Shown here piece by piece: positions 52,986 to 61,006 of a stretch of DNA of 64,000 nt. Location of the stretch: NCBI RefSeq assembly GCF_023006325.1, contig NZ_JAINDF010000007.1, positions 1 through 64,000 of the forward strand. The letters run 5' to 3'. Each line of letters opens with the position of its first letter. Position 1 is the first letter of the stretch. The notes below the pieces were generated by a model, which made no database searches, was not told the DNA's origin, and worked only from the letters and a program-made list of their open reading frames with translations. The DNA is from Kordiimonas marina. Its GTDB lineage: Bacteria; Pseudomonadota; Alphaproteobacteria; Sphingomonadales; Kordiimonadaceae. Both the position numbers and the translations under genes were made by a program.

Positions 52986-54410
52986 TTATAAAGCGGCGGC
53001 AGGGCTCGGCAGGCAACCGGTGCTGACGGCGGCACCGCCGGTGCGGTTGAGGCGGGCGCGAAGGGACCGGCTCAGGCGGTCGAACGCCAGGATGAGCACG
53101 GCGGTCACCAGAATATAGGCCATCACCTGGCGGTAGAAGAACAGCTGCTGGGCCTCATAAAGCGCCTGGCCGATCCCGCCCGCACCGATAAGGCCGAGAA
53201 CCGTGGCCATGCGCAGGTTCCATTCCAGCCGGAACAGGAAGTGGGTCGCCACCGGCTTCAGGGACTGCGGCAGGACAGCATAAAGGCCGACCATCAGCCG
53301 CGACGCCCCGGTGGAGGCAATCGCACGGCCCGGCGCTTCCGGCACATGATCGAGCGTATCGGCGAACAGGCGGCCGAAGGTCCCGAACGTATGGAGGCCA
53401 AGCGCCCAAGCCCCGGCCACAGGCCCGATACCGGCGACCGCCACGATCACCAGGCCCCACACCACCTCGGGGATGGTGCGCAACAGCTCCAAAATCCGGC
53501 GCGTAAGAAAAACCAGCCACGCGGGCGACACCCGGCGCGACGCGCCAAGCCCGGCGATCAGGCCGATGATGGCAGCACCGAGGGTGCCTGCAACCGCCAT
53601 CCAGAGCGTCTCAAGCACCAGGCGCGGCAGGTCCTGGAGCGCATCCGTGGGCAGGCTTGGCGGCAGCATGTCCCCCAGCACATGGAAGGCATGGCCGAGC
53701 GCGAAAAATTCGGGGCGGCACCACCAGGCGGCCATCAGCCCGAAGGGGATAAGGCCGACCAGTGCCCGTGGGTGGTTGCGGGCCCAATCGGCGAGGCGGT
53801 CGAGCGCCGCGATCAGCAGCACCAGCATCAGGATTTGCGTGGTCGCGCGCTGGAAATCGAACCCGGCCAATGAGCCGACAAGTTCGGTGCCGATACCGCC
53901 GCCGCCGACCGCGCCGACGATGACGGAGGAGCGGAGCGCGCATTCGAAGGCGAAGGCGCCATAATTGAACAGGTCGGCGCGCGTAAGCGGCAGAAGGCCA
54001 TAAAGCGCGACCTGAAGCCGGGATGCGCCGGTCGCCGCCAGTGCCTCAACCGGGCCACGCGGCGCGGTCTCCAACAGGTCGGCGAAGACCTTCGACATCG
54101 CCGCAGTGTAATAGAGAACGAGCGCCACCAGCCCGGCACCGGGGCCGAGCCCGAAAGCGATCACGCACAGGATGGCGAGCGTGAGATCCGGCACCGCGCG
54201 GAAGACCGACAGGCCGTGGATCAGAAGCCCGGCGCCGCGTATGCGCATACTGACGGCAAGCGCCAGCGGCAGGCTGAACAGCGTCGCCAGCGTCATGGCG
54301 CCAAAAACAAGGCCGAGCGTCTCCAGAAACGCGGGCACAAGAGCGGCCAGGTAGGACGGCTTGAGGTCCGGCGGGAAAAAGGAGGCCAGCAGGGTCAGCG
54401 TTTCCGACAT
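52986..54410 (-). CDS. phnE: Fused double PhnE-type ABC permease
   Basis: 474 residues carrying two complete PhnE-like membrane domains in one chain. Each has its own ATPase-contact loop (E-A-L-A-A-T-G-A-S-R-L near 131 and R-A-I-A-S-T-G-A-S-R-L near 369) followed by G-x-G-G-I-G. Normally two PhnE copies pair as separate chains. Third gene of a phnD-phnC-phnE run, 11 bases after phnC. It should import phosphonate, phosphite or a related oxyanion; no degradation genes are in the window. Confidence 0.88.
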   Translation of the reverse strand: MSETLTLLASFFPPDLKPSYLAALVPAFLETLGLVFGAMTLATLFSLPLALAVSMRIRGAGLLIHGLSVFRAVPDLTLAILCVIAFGLGPGAGLVALVLYYTAAMSKVFADLLETAPRGPVEALAATGASRLQVALYGLLPLTRADLFNYGAFAFECALRSSVIVGAVGGGGIGTELVGSLAGFDFQRATTQILMLVLLIAALDRLADWARNHPRALVGLIPFGLMAAWWCRPEFFALGHAFHVLGDMLPPSLPTDALQDLPRLVLETLWMAVAGTLGAAIIGLIAGLGASRRVSPAWLVFLTRRILELLRTIPEVVWGLVIVAVAGIGPVAGAWALGLHTFGTFGRLFADTLDHVPEAPGRAIASTGASRLMVGLYAVLPQSLKPVATHFLFRLEWNLRMATVLGLIGAGGIGQALYEAQQLFFYRQVMAYILVTAVLILAFDRLSRSLRARLNRTGGAAVSTGCLPSPAAAL

Positions 54411-54421
54411 CGGGGCCGCCT

Positions 54422-55201
54422 TTACGCGCTTTGACCCGCGGTCACGAGCCGGGGCCTTTCGGTCACCGTGCCGCCCGCGACCTCGACGATGCGGTCGCAG
54501 AAGCGTTCCGCCAGCTCCGGCTGGTGCAGCGAGGTGATCAGCGCCATCCCCCGCGCCCGGGCGAGGCTGGTCAGAAGCGCCAGCACATCTTCCGCCGTTT
54601 CGGGGTCGAGCGAGGCGACCGGCTCATCAGCCAGCAGAAGCGCGGGCGCCTGGATAAGCGCGCGGGCGATCGAGACCCGTTGCCGCTCCCCGCCCGAAAG
54701 CGCGCTGGTACGGTTCATCAGCTTGTCGGCGATGCCGACGGCCTCAAGCGCGGCCCTGGCTTCGGCCAGTTCCTCGTCTTTCGACCACAGGAGAAACCGC
54801 AGCGCATGAACATTCGTCCAGCGGCCGAGCGCCCCGGCCATGACATTCTTGTCAACACGCAGGCTGTCCACCAGATCGTGGCTTTGGGTGATGAGCCCGA
54901 TGCGCGTCCGCAATGCCCGAAGGTCGGCTTCCGAAAGCGCCGAAGGTTCCTGCCCCGCAACCGTCAGGCGGCCCGCCCGCACCGGCAGCAAGGTGCCGAT
55001 GGTGCGGAGGAGCGTGGTTTTCCCCGCCCCCGACGCCCCGACAAGCGCGATGCATTCGCCCGCACGGACCTCAAGCGAGACCCTACTCAGGACAGGGTCG
55101 GCCGCGTCCGAAGGCGCGACCGAAACGTCTTCAAGACAGAGGAGCGGCGCGTCCGCACCGGCGGCACCGTCCCGCTCGCTCATGTCAGGCGTGTGTGTCA
55201 T
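54422..55201 (-). CDS. phnC: PhnC-type ABC transporter ATPase
   Basis: 259 residues. Walker A is G-A-S-G-A-G-K-T near 54-61, the signature L-S-G-G-E-R-Q-R-V near 169, and Walker B L-L-L-A-D-E-P-V near 190. It powers the adjacent PhnE permease. The ATG overlaps the phnD stop by four bases. The assignment to the phosphonate group rests on similarity of all three genes. Confidence 0.9.
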   Translation of the reverse strand: MTHTPDMSERDGAAGADAPLLCLEDVSVAPSDAADPVLSRVSLEVRAGECIALVGASGAGKTTLLRTIGTLLPVRAGRLTVAGQEPSALSEADLRALRTRIGLITQSHDLVDSLRVDKNVMAGALGRWTNVHALRFLLWSKDEELAEARAALEAVGIADKLMNRTSALSGGERQRVSIARALIQAPALLLADEPVASLDPETAEDVLALLTSLARARGMALITSLHQPELAERFCDRIVEVAGGTVTERPRLVTAGQSA

Positions 55202-56061
55202 TCGAGCCCCAGCGCCTTGGCTGTTTTGGCGACACCCTGGTAGGAGGCATCGCTCGCGCGCTCGAACTTGGTGCCGCGCAGGATCTTGAGGACGGCATCG
55301 TCCAGGCCCGGTTTCAGGCTGAGGAACGCCGCCGCGAAAGCTTCCCGGACGTCCGGCTTCAGGTCTTTACGCGCGGCCCAGACATAGTCAGCGAACGGCT
55401 GGCTTTTGAGGAAGACCTTCACGCGGTCTTTCCCGATCTTGCCGCCGTTCACGAGCGCATGGAACACAGACTCATCGATCGCGCCCGCGGCACAGATGCC
55501 CGCCGCCACGGCCTGCGCAGTCGCCGGGTGGCTGCCGGTGTAGCGGAAGCCCTTGAAGTCGGTTTTGGGATTGAGGCCCGCGTCATGCAGGATCAGTTCC
55601 GGTATCAGGTGGCCACTGGTCGAGTTGATATCCCCGAAGCAGAAGGTCTTGCCCTTGAGGTCAGCGAGCTTGGTGATGCCGCTCCCCACACCGGTGATGA
55701 ACAGCGAATGGAACTGGCGGTCAATATCCCGCTGCACCAGGGGCACGGCACCATAGCGCGCGTGCGCCTTCACGTAGGTGAGGCCGCCGAGGTAGGCGAT
55801 ATCGAGCGAGCCGTTCCCGAGCGCCTCAACGGTGGCGTTATAGTTGGTCGGAATGATGAGCTTGACCGGGCGGCCCAGCTTTTCGCTGAGATATTTCTGC
55901 AGCGGCGCCTTCTCCTCGATCGAGACCTGCGTCGCGCCCGCGTCGGGGATCATCCCAACACGGAGAGGCTCTTCGGCACGGGCGGCCTGCGCGGCCATGG
56001 GGGTTACATATGCCATCATGAGGGCGCCAAGCGCGCCGGCAAGCCGGATAATCTGGGACAA
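55198..56061 (-). CDS. phnD: PhnD-type phosphonate/phosphite-binding protein
   Basis: 287 residues with a signal peptide (about 1-28, A-R-A/E-E) and the type 2 periplasmic binding fold. Family features are L-R-V-G-M-I-P-D-A near the start, A-Y-L-G-G-L-T-Y near 94, F-G-D-I-N-S-T-S-G-H-L-I-P near 141 (S-T-S-G-H anion-binding loop) and the tyrosine in R-Y-T-G-S-H near 173. It captures phosphonate, phosphite or possibly another anion. First gene of the transporter operon, just after the nrdA terminator. Confidence 0.9.
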   Translation of the reverse strand: MSQIIRLAGALGALMMAYVTPMAAQAARAEEPLRVGMIPDAGATQVSIEEKAPLQKYLSEKLGRPVKLIIPTNYNATVEALGNGSLDIAYLGGLTYVKAHARYGAVPLVQRDIDRQFHSLFITGVGSGITKLADLKGKTFCFGDINSTSGHLIPELILHDAGLNPKTDFKGFRYTGSHPATAQAVAAGICAAGAIDESVFHALVNGGKIGKDRVKVFLKSQPFADYVWAARKDLKPDVREAFAAAFLSLKPGLDDAVLKILRGTKFERASDASYQGVAKTAKALGLE

Positions 56062-56139
56062 AGTCAGCTCCTTTTAGGTTGTGCGCGTTCTCCATACCCG
56101 ATGTTCCGGCCACTTGGAAGGGCCAGCTTCAAAGCGCTG

Positions 56140-56181
56140 AAAATGAAACGCCCGGCGGTCCTATCATCGGGCCGCCGGGCG
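56140..56181 (-). terminator. Terminator of nrdA
   Basis: CGCCCGGCGG / CCGCCGGGCG is a perfect 10-bp stem around a 13-base loop (56149-56181), with TTTCATTTTC after it on the minus strand. It lies 26 bases after the nrdA stop and closely resembles the nrdB terminator. Confidence 0.85.
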
Positions 56182-56206
56182 AAATACTTGGGTGGGCATC
56201 CCCGCC

Positions 56207-58048
56207 TTACTGGCAGGCGAGGCATTCCTCATAATCGGTACTTGCTGGCGCCGCCGCGAGTTCAAGCTGCACCTCGACAGGCGCAGTCCGCTGGGTCGAC
56301 CCGGTCGCCACCACCTCGGCCCGCTTGATCGATTTCGAGCGGCAGTAATAGAGGCTCTTGAGGCCCTTCTTCCAGGCCTGATAGTGGATCTGGTGCAGGT
56401 CACGCTTGTGCACGTTCGCCGGCAGGAAGATGTTCACCGACTGCGCCTGGCTGATATAGCACGCGCGGTCGGCGGCCAGTTCGACCACCCAGCGCTGGTC
56501 CAGCTCGAACGCGGTCTTGAACACGGCTTTTTCGTCTTCGGTCAGGAAGTCCAGATGCTGGACCGAGCCCTCGTTCACCGTGATCGAGGTCCAGACCTCA
56601 TCGGTGTTCTGGCCTTTTTCCTCCAGAAGCCGGGTCAGCGCGCGGCTGTGGACGATGAAGTTGCCCGACAGCGTCTTCTGGTTATAGCTGTTGGCGGCAA
56701 TCGGCTCGATCCCCGGGCTCGCACCGCCACAGATGGTGGAGATGGACGCGGTCGGCGCAATCGCCGATTTGTTGGAGAAACGCTCCATGATGCCATAGTC
56801 GGCGGCGTCCGGACACGGCCCGCGCTCATACGCCAGCGCTTCGGAGGCACGGTCCGCTTCCGCCTTGATGTGGCTGAAAATCTTCTTGTTCCAGGCTTTG
56901 GCCATGGCGCTTTCGAACGGGATCATATTGTCCTGCAGGAAGCTGTGGAAGCCCATGACGCCGAGACCGACCGAACGCTCGCGCATGGCCGAATAACGGG
57001 CCTTCTTCATCTCGTCCGGTGCGCGGTCGATAAAGTCCTGCAGCACGTTGTCGAGGAAGCGCATCACGTCGGGGATGAATTCCTTATTGTCCTTCCACTC
57101 CATGTATTTCTCAAGGTTGAGACTGGAGAGGCAGCACACGGCGGTACGCTCGTTGCCCAGGTGGTCAAGGCCGGTCGGCAGCGTGATTTCCGCGCACAGG
57201 TTCGAGGTCTTGACCGTCAGGCCCGCAAGCTTGTGATGCTCCGGCATCTGGCGGTTCACGGTGTCGGAATAAATGATATAGGGCTCACCGGTTTCAACCC
57301 GGGCGGTGAGGAGACGGATCCAAAGCCCGCGCGCCGAAACCGTACGCACCACATGCTGGTCCTTCGGGCTCAGAAGCGCCCATTCCTCATCATTTTCAAC
57401 CGCACGCATGAAGGCGTCGGAGACGAGAATACCATGGTGCAGGTTCGGCGTCTTGCGGTTCGGGTCACCGCCGGTCGGGCGGCGGAGCTCGATGAATTCT
57501 TCGATTTCCGGGTGGTTGATCGGCAGGTAGATGGCGGCCGAACCACGGCGGAGCGAGCCTTGGGAAATGGCGAGCGTCAGGCTGTCCATCACCCGGACGA
57601 ACGGAATGATGCCGCTGGTCTTGCCAACACCGCCGACGGTTTCGCCGATCGAACGCAGGTTGCCCCAGTAGGAACCGATACCGCCGCCCTTGGAGGCGAG
57701 CCAGACGTTTTCGGTCCACAGGCCGACAATGCTTTCAAGCTTGTCCTGGGCTTCGTTGAGGAAGCAGCTGATGGGCAGGCCGCGGTTGGTGCCACCGTTC
57801 GACAGGACGGGGGTCGCGGGCATGAACCACAGGTTTGAGATATAGTTATACAGGCGCTGCGAATGAGCTTTGTCGTCACCATAATAGGACGCTACCCGTG
57901 CGAACAGGTCCTGATAGGACTCGCCCGGCATCAAATAGCGGTCTTCGAGTGTCGCCTTGCCGAATTCCGTCAAGAGCGCGTCCCGGCTGCGGTCAATTTC
58001 AACCGCGCCGCCGTGTTCGAAATGAGTGACTTCAAACATGGTGCCCAT
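56207..58048 (-). CDS. nrdA: Ribonucleotide reductase class I large subunit
   Basis: Reduces ribonucleoside diphosphates to deoxy forms with the radical from NrdB. 613 residues. The active-site N-L-C-A-E-I-T-L-P, the disulfide cysteines in P-I-S-C-F and A-V-C-C-L-S-S-L-N-L, and the C-terminal shuttle pair C609-L-A-C612 are all present. It begins at the catalytic barrel (V-E-I-D-R-S-R-D-A-L-L) and lacks the N-terminal ATP-cone that lets dATP switch off many NrdA enzymes. The start has GGGAG five bases upstream. It has its own promoter and terminator. Confidence 0.94.
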   Translation of the reverse strand: MGTMFEVTHFEHGGAVEIDRSRDALLTEFGKATLEDRYLMPGESYQDLFARVASYYGDDKAHSQRLYNYISNLWFMPATPVLSNGGTNRGLPISCFLNEAQDKLESIVGLWTENVWLASKGGGIGSYWGNLRSIGETVGGVGKTSGIIPFVRVMDSLTLAISQGSLRRGSAAIYLPINHPEIEEFIELRRPTGGDPNRKTPNLHHGILVSDAFMRAVENDEEWALLSPKDQHVVRTVSARGLWIRLLTARVETGEPYIIYSDTVNRQMPEHHKLAGLTVKTSNLCAEITLPTGLDHLGNERTAVCCLSSLNLEKYMEWKDNKEFIPDVMRFLDNVLQDFIDRAPDEMKKARYSAMRERSVGLGVMGFHSFLQDNMIPFESAMAKAWNKKIFSHIKAEADRASEALAYERGPCPDAADYGIMERFSNKSAIAPTASISTICGGASPGIEPIAANSYNQKTLSGNFIVHSRALTRLLEEKGQNTDEVWTSITVNEGSVQHLDFLTEDEKAVFKTAFELDQRWVVELAADRACYISQAQSVNIFLPANVHKRDLHQIHYQAWKKGLKSLYYCRSKSIKRAEVVATGSTQRTAPVEVQLELAAAPASTDYEECLACQ

Positions 58049-58244
58049 ATCTCCCTAACCAGCCTTATCCTTGTGGCGCTGACTCCTTCTTCGTTTCGGG
58101 AAACACCAACCGAGGAATATCGGAGTGTGCCCGAGAAAAGAACAAAAGTCGAACGCTTCAACTTTTTCGTTTGTTTTCAGGTACTTGCCAGAACGACCGC
58201 CCGACATCCCCCGTACGAGTCGTCCTTCAATCGGCAAGGTCTAA

Positions 58245-58274
58245 AAGATAGGCCCGAGCGGCCGGGGTCGTCAA
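58245..58274 (-). promoter_or_regulatory. nrdA promoter
   Basis: On the minus strand TTGACG (58274-58269), 18-base spacer, TATCTT (58250-58245). This would give a leader of about 190 bases. The weaker NrdR box overlaps the -35 hexamer. Confidence 0.5.
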
Positions 58275-58316
58275 GATAAAGTGTAAACTTGTTGGTTCGC
58301 CTACAATATCTAGTGA
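58269..58316 (-). promoter_or_regulatory. Pair of NrdR boxes at the nrdA promoter
   Basis: CTACAATATCTAGTGA (58301-58316) matches the NrdR consensus core at 12 of 16 positions. CGTCAAGATAAAGTGT (58269-58284) matches at 11 of 16. Their starts are 32 bases apart, three helical turns, as in known NrdR targets. NrdR represses ribonucleotide reductase genes when dATP is plentiful. Confidence 0.65.
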
Positions 58317-58399
58317 CGCGACGCCGCGTGCACCCGCCCGAATTCTGCCCGTTGAGGGAGATAGCGGGGGCTAAAGGCCCATAATTCAATGATTCGCAC

Positions 58400-58439
58400 G
58401 ACCGCATCGCCACAAGGCCTTGTGGCGTCCTGAGCGGTC
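58400..58439. repeat. Orphan long hairpin with 20-bp perfect palindrome
   Basis: CGCCACAAGG directly abuts its inverse CCTTGTGGCG (58408-58427). Outside it GACCGC (58400-58405) pairs with GCGGTC (58434-58439). No neighbouring gene ends here on the plus strand, although a T6 run follows 24 bases later. It could be a protein-binding dyad or part of a small RNA. Confidence 0.6.
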
Positions 58440-58513
58440 CGTGCTGGGACATATTTAACCGCTTTTTTATGACCGCTCGGTGACAGGGCTTTGATGTGAT
58501 ATCTACCTTCTTT

Positions 58514-58546
58514 CGTCATCCGCCGGCTTGACCGGCGGATCCAGGA
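58514..58546 (+). repeat. GIY-YIG-associated palindromic repeat, copy A
   Basis: CGTC, then ATCCGCCGG-CTTGA-CCGGCGGAT (perfect 9-bp arms, 58518-58540), then CCAGGA. It lies 17 bases before the small nuclease gene. Copies B and C have the same layout. Confidence 0.8.
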
Positions 58547-58562
58547 ACATCACCCTATCCAC

Positions 58563-58850
58563 ATGCAATATTACACCTACATCATGGCAAGTGCCCGCAA
58601 GGGTACCCTCTATATCGGCATGACAAATGATTTGGTTCGCCGGGTGTGGGAACATAAGAGCCATGTCTTTAAAGGCTTTACGGAGCGATATGACGTGACC
58701 CGCCTCGTATGGTTTGAGGTACACGCAACAGCAGAAATGGCCATAAGCCGTGAAAAGCGTCTGAAAAAATGGAACCGAGATTGGAAAATCGCGTTAATCG
58801 AGGAGGAAAACCCGGACTGGGCCGACCTCTATGATCGGATATGCGGCTGA
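58563..58850 (+). CDS. Small GIY-YIG family nuclease
   Basis: 95 residues, a single GIY-YIG domain. Y-Y-T-Y-I (3-7) and L-Y-I-G (16-19) form the name motif. R26, H31 and E64 (in S-R-E-K-R-L-K-K-W) fit the catalytic arginine, histidine and metal-binding glutamate. The family (often listed as UvrC-domain-like) occurs in multiple copies in many alphaproteobacteria, and its role is unknown. It stands alone between nrdA and accA, without a clear ribosome binding site, and is enclosed by copies A and B of a palindromic repeat, with copy C inverted further on. Confidence 0.88.
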   Translation: MQYYTYIMASARKGTLYIGMTNDLVRRVWEHKSHVFKGFTERYDVTRLVWFEVHATAEMAISREKRLKKWNRDWKIALIEEENPDWADLYDRICG

Positions 58851-58869
58851 AGGCCAGTCGTTCTCATAT

Positions 58870-58902
58870 CGTCACCCGCCGACTTGACCGGCAGGTCTAG
58901 GA
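58870..58902 (+). repeat. GIY-YIG-associated palindromic repeat, copy B
   Basis: CGTC, ACCCGCCGA-CTTGA-CCGGCAGGT, CTAGGA. Same orientation and layout as copy A with several substitutions; the arms now pair at seven of nine positions. It lies 20 bases after the nuclease stop codon. Confidence 0.78.
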
Positions 58903-58940
58903 TCGTTCTTCTGAACCGGAAATACCCCGCTCTAATCTAG

Positions 58941-58967
58941 ATTCGCCGGTCAAGCCGGCGAATGACG
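58941..58967 (-). repeat. GIY-YIG-associated palindromic repeat, copy C (inverted)
   Basis: ATTCGCCGG-TCAAG-CCGGCGAAT-GACG on the plus strand is the inverse of copies A and B, with perfect 9-bp arms. It forms an inverted pair with copy B and ends 19 bases before the accA stop codon. Confidence 0.8.
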
Positions 58968-58985
58968 ATTAGAGAAAAAGCAGGA

Positions 58986-59945
58986 TCAGAGCGTCTTGTC
59001 GCCCATGGCGAGGAATTTGTCGCGGCGGAGCATCTTCAGCCGCGCGCCGTCCATGCCGGCCATGTCCCTGAGTGCGCCTTCGAGGCCATCACCCAGCATG
59101 TTCATCGCGCGCTCCGGGTCCCGGTGGGCACCGCCGAGCGGCTCGGACACGATGCTGTCGATCACGCCAAGTTTCAAAAGGTCCTGCGCCGTGATCTTGA
59201 GCGCGGTGGCTGCTTCGGTCGCCTTGTCGCCGGTGCGCCACAGGATCGAGGCACAGCCTTCCGGCGAGATCACCGAATAAATGGCATGTTCCATCATCAG
59301 CACCCGGTTGGCGGCCGCGATGGCGACAGCGCCGCCCGACCCGCCTTCACCAACGATACAGGTGACAACCGGCACTTCCGCCGCAAGGCAGGCATCGGTC
59401 GACCGCGCGATGGCTTCGGCCTGGCCGCGTTCCTCAGCGCCAATACCGGGGTAAGCACCAGACGTGTCCACAAGCGTCAGCACCGGCAGGCCGAAACGGT
59501 CCGCCATCTCGACGAGGCGGATGGCTTTGCGGTAGCCTTCGGGCCGCGCCATGCCGAAATTGTGGCGGATACGGCTTTCGGTGTCCGAGCCCTTTTCGTG
59601 GCCCATGACCACGCAGGCTTCACCGCGGAAACGGGCAAGGCCGCCCATCAGCGCTTCATCTTCGCCGAAGCAGCGGTCACCCGCCAGCGGCGTGAAATCT
59701 TCAAACAAGTGGCCGACGATATCCTTGAAGTGCGGGCGTTCCGGATGGCGGGCGACCTGCATCTTCTGCGCGGGCGTCAGCCCCGCGTAGGTTTCCTTGA
59801 GGAGTTTGCCGAGCTTGCCTTCGAGCTGGCCGACTTCTGCCGATATATCGACATCGCCAGACCCGCCGCGGTGGAAACTTCTGAGCTCCCGGATCTTGCC
59901 TTCAAGTTCGGCGATCGGTTTCTCAAACTCAAGAAATGTCATCAT
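58986..59945 (-). CDS. accA: Acetyl-CoA carboxylase carboxyltransferase subunit alpha
   Basis: With AccD it transfers CO2 from carboxybiotin to acetyl-CoA, the first step of fatty acid synthesis. 319 residues from ATG 59945 ([15 protein letters not shown]), which matches the family start; ATG 59981 would add 12 unrelated residues. The oxyanion and CoA-binding G-E-G-G-S-G-G-A and [13 protein letters not shown] motifs are intact. It lies downstream of xerD on the same strand. Confidence 0.96.
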   Translation of the reverse strand: MMTFLEFEKPIAELEGKIRELRSFHRGGSGDVDISAEVGQLEGKLGKLLKETYAGLTPAQKMQVARHPERPHFKDIVGHLFEDFTPLAGDRCFGEDEALMGGLARFRGEACVVMGHEKGSDTESRIRHNFGMARPEGYRKAIRLVEMADRFGLPVLTLVDTSGAYPGIGAEERGQAEAIARSTDACLAAEVPVVTCIVGEGGSGGAVAIAAANRVLMMEHAIYSVISPEGCASILWRTGDKATEAATALKITAQDLLKLGVIDSIVSEPLGGAHRDPERAMNMLGDGLEGALRDMAGMDGARLKMLRRDKFLAMGDKTL

Positions 59946-60079
59946 ATTCGGCGCTTCCGTCTTGTTCGGCTTGTCTTGCATAACGGTGAGTTAAACACGT
60001 TTCTGCAACGGGCGCAAAATCCTTGAAGTCGCCCCCGCTGTCAAGGCTTTGTGTTATCGCCCCTGCCGCTACGGTTTCC

Positions 60080-60979
60080 TTAGGTTTCGCTGAGGGGGTG
60101 CTTGGTCAGCACCAGGCTCTTCAACCGTTCCTCCAGCACATGGGTGTAAATCTGCGTCGTCGAAATGTCAGCATGGCCCAGCATCTGCTGGACCGCGCGC
60201 AAGTCCGCCCCGTGGGCCAGAAGGTGGGTCGCAAACGCGTGGCGGAGCTTGTGCGGGCTGAGCGCTGACGGCATGACACCTGCCGCCACCGCCAGGTCTT
60301 TCATCAACTGCCCGACGCGCCTGCGGGTCAGGAAGCCTTCCTTGCCGCTTGACGGGAACAGATATTTGCTCGGGCTCCCATCGGATGCATCTAACGACTG
60401 GATATAAGCCATCAGCGCTTGCCGCGCCTTGGTGCCGAGGGGCACCATCCGTTCACGCCCGCCCTTGCCGGTGACCATGATCAGCGCGGTATCGGGCCCG
60501 ACCGCGCGGCGCGGCAGCGTGACAAGCTCGCTCACGCGCAGGCCCGTGGCATAGAGCGTTTCCATCAAGGCATGGAGGCGCAGGTCGGCGACCTTGCCGC
60601 TTTCGGCCTGCTCGGCTGCGGTATCGAGAAGCCGGTCGACATCCGCCTCACTGAGCACCTTGGGCAGCGGCTGGCCGATGCGCGGGCTTTCGATATTCTT
60701 GGCCGGGTTGTCGGTGCGGATGCCCTCCGAATAGAGGAACAGGTAAAACTGCCGGAGCGCGGACAGGCGGCGCGCCACTGTGCCCGGCTTCATGCCACGG
60801 GCGTGCAGGTCCGCAAGATAGGCGCGGATATCCTCAGCCGTGGCGCTTTCAAGCTTGGCATTACTGGTTTCACGAAAATCATCCAGATCACGCCTGTAGG
60901 CCATGAGGCTGTTTTTGGCGCGGCCCTTCTCAGCCGCCAGCATCTCCAGGAACCCATCGATGAGCGCGGCATCCGCCAT
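60080..60979 (-). CDS. xerD: Tyrosine recombinase XerD
   Basis: Resolves chromosome dimers at dif with XerC. 299 residues: an N-terminal SAM-like DNA-binding domain and a catalytic domain with all active residues, R148, K172, H243, R246, H269 and Y278 (nucleophile in T-Q-I-Y-T-H). Length and position next to accA and near aroK are those of alphaproteobacterial XerD rather than an integrase of a mobile element. No att sites are seen. Confidence 0.94.
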   Translation of the reverse strand: MADAALIDGFLEMLAAEKGRAKNSLMAYRRDLDDFRETSNAKLESATAEDIRAYLADLHARGMKPGTVARRLSALRQFYLFLYSEGIRTDNPAKNIESPRIGQPLPKVLSEADVDRLLDTAAEQAESGKVADLRLHALMETLYATGLRVSELVTLPRRAVGPDTALIMVTGKGGRERMVPLGTKARQALMAYIQSLDASDGSPSKYLFPSSGKEGFLTRRRVGQLMKDLAVAAGVMPSALSPHKLRHAFATHLLAHGADLRAVQQMLGHADISTTQIYTHVLEERLKSLVLTKHPLSET

Positions 60980-61006
60980 GGCGCTTAAAGCCCCTCTAAA
61001 GCCGCC

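Larger units (their letters stand above)
58317..58562. other. Gene-free stretch between the nrdA control region and the GIY-YIG gene
   Basis: No coding region is seen. It contains the orphan hairpin at 58400-58439, a T6 run (about 58463-58468) and the first GIY-YIG-associated palindrome (58514-58546). Confidence 0.5.

Noticed and set aside
56192-57838. 548-codon open frame opposite nrdA
   Set aside because: Complement of catalytic NrdA sequence with all class I motifs on the other strand.
58514-58967. CRISPR array from the three similar repeats
   Set aside because: The copies are unevenly spaced, one is inverted, a gene lies between two of them, and there are no cas genes.
60080-60979. Integrase of a mobile element
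   Set aside because: Length, full XerD-type sequence and chromosomal context (accA, aroK) fit housekeeping XerD; no attachment sites or cargo.
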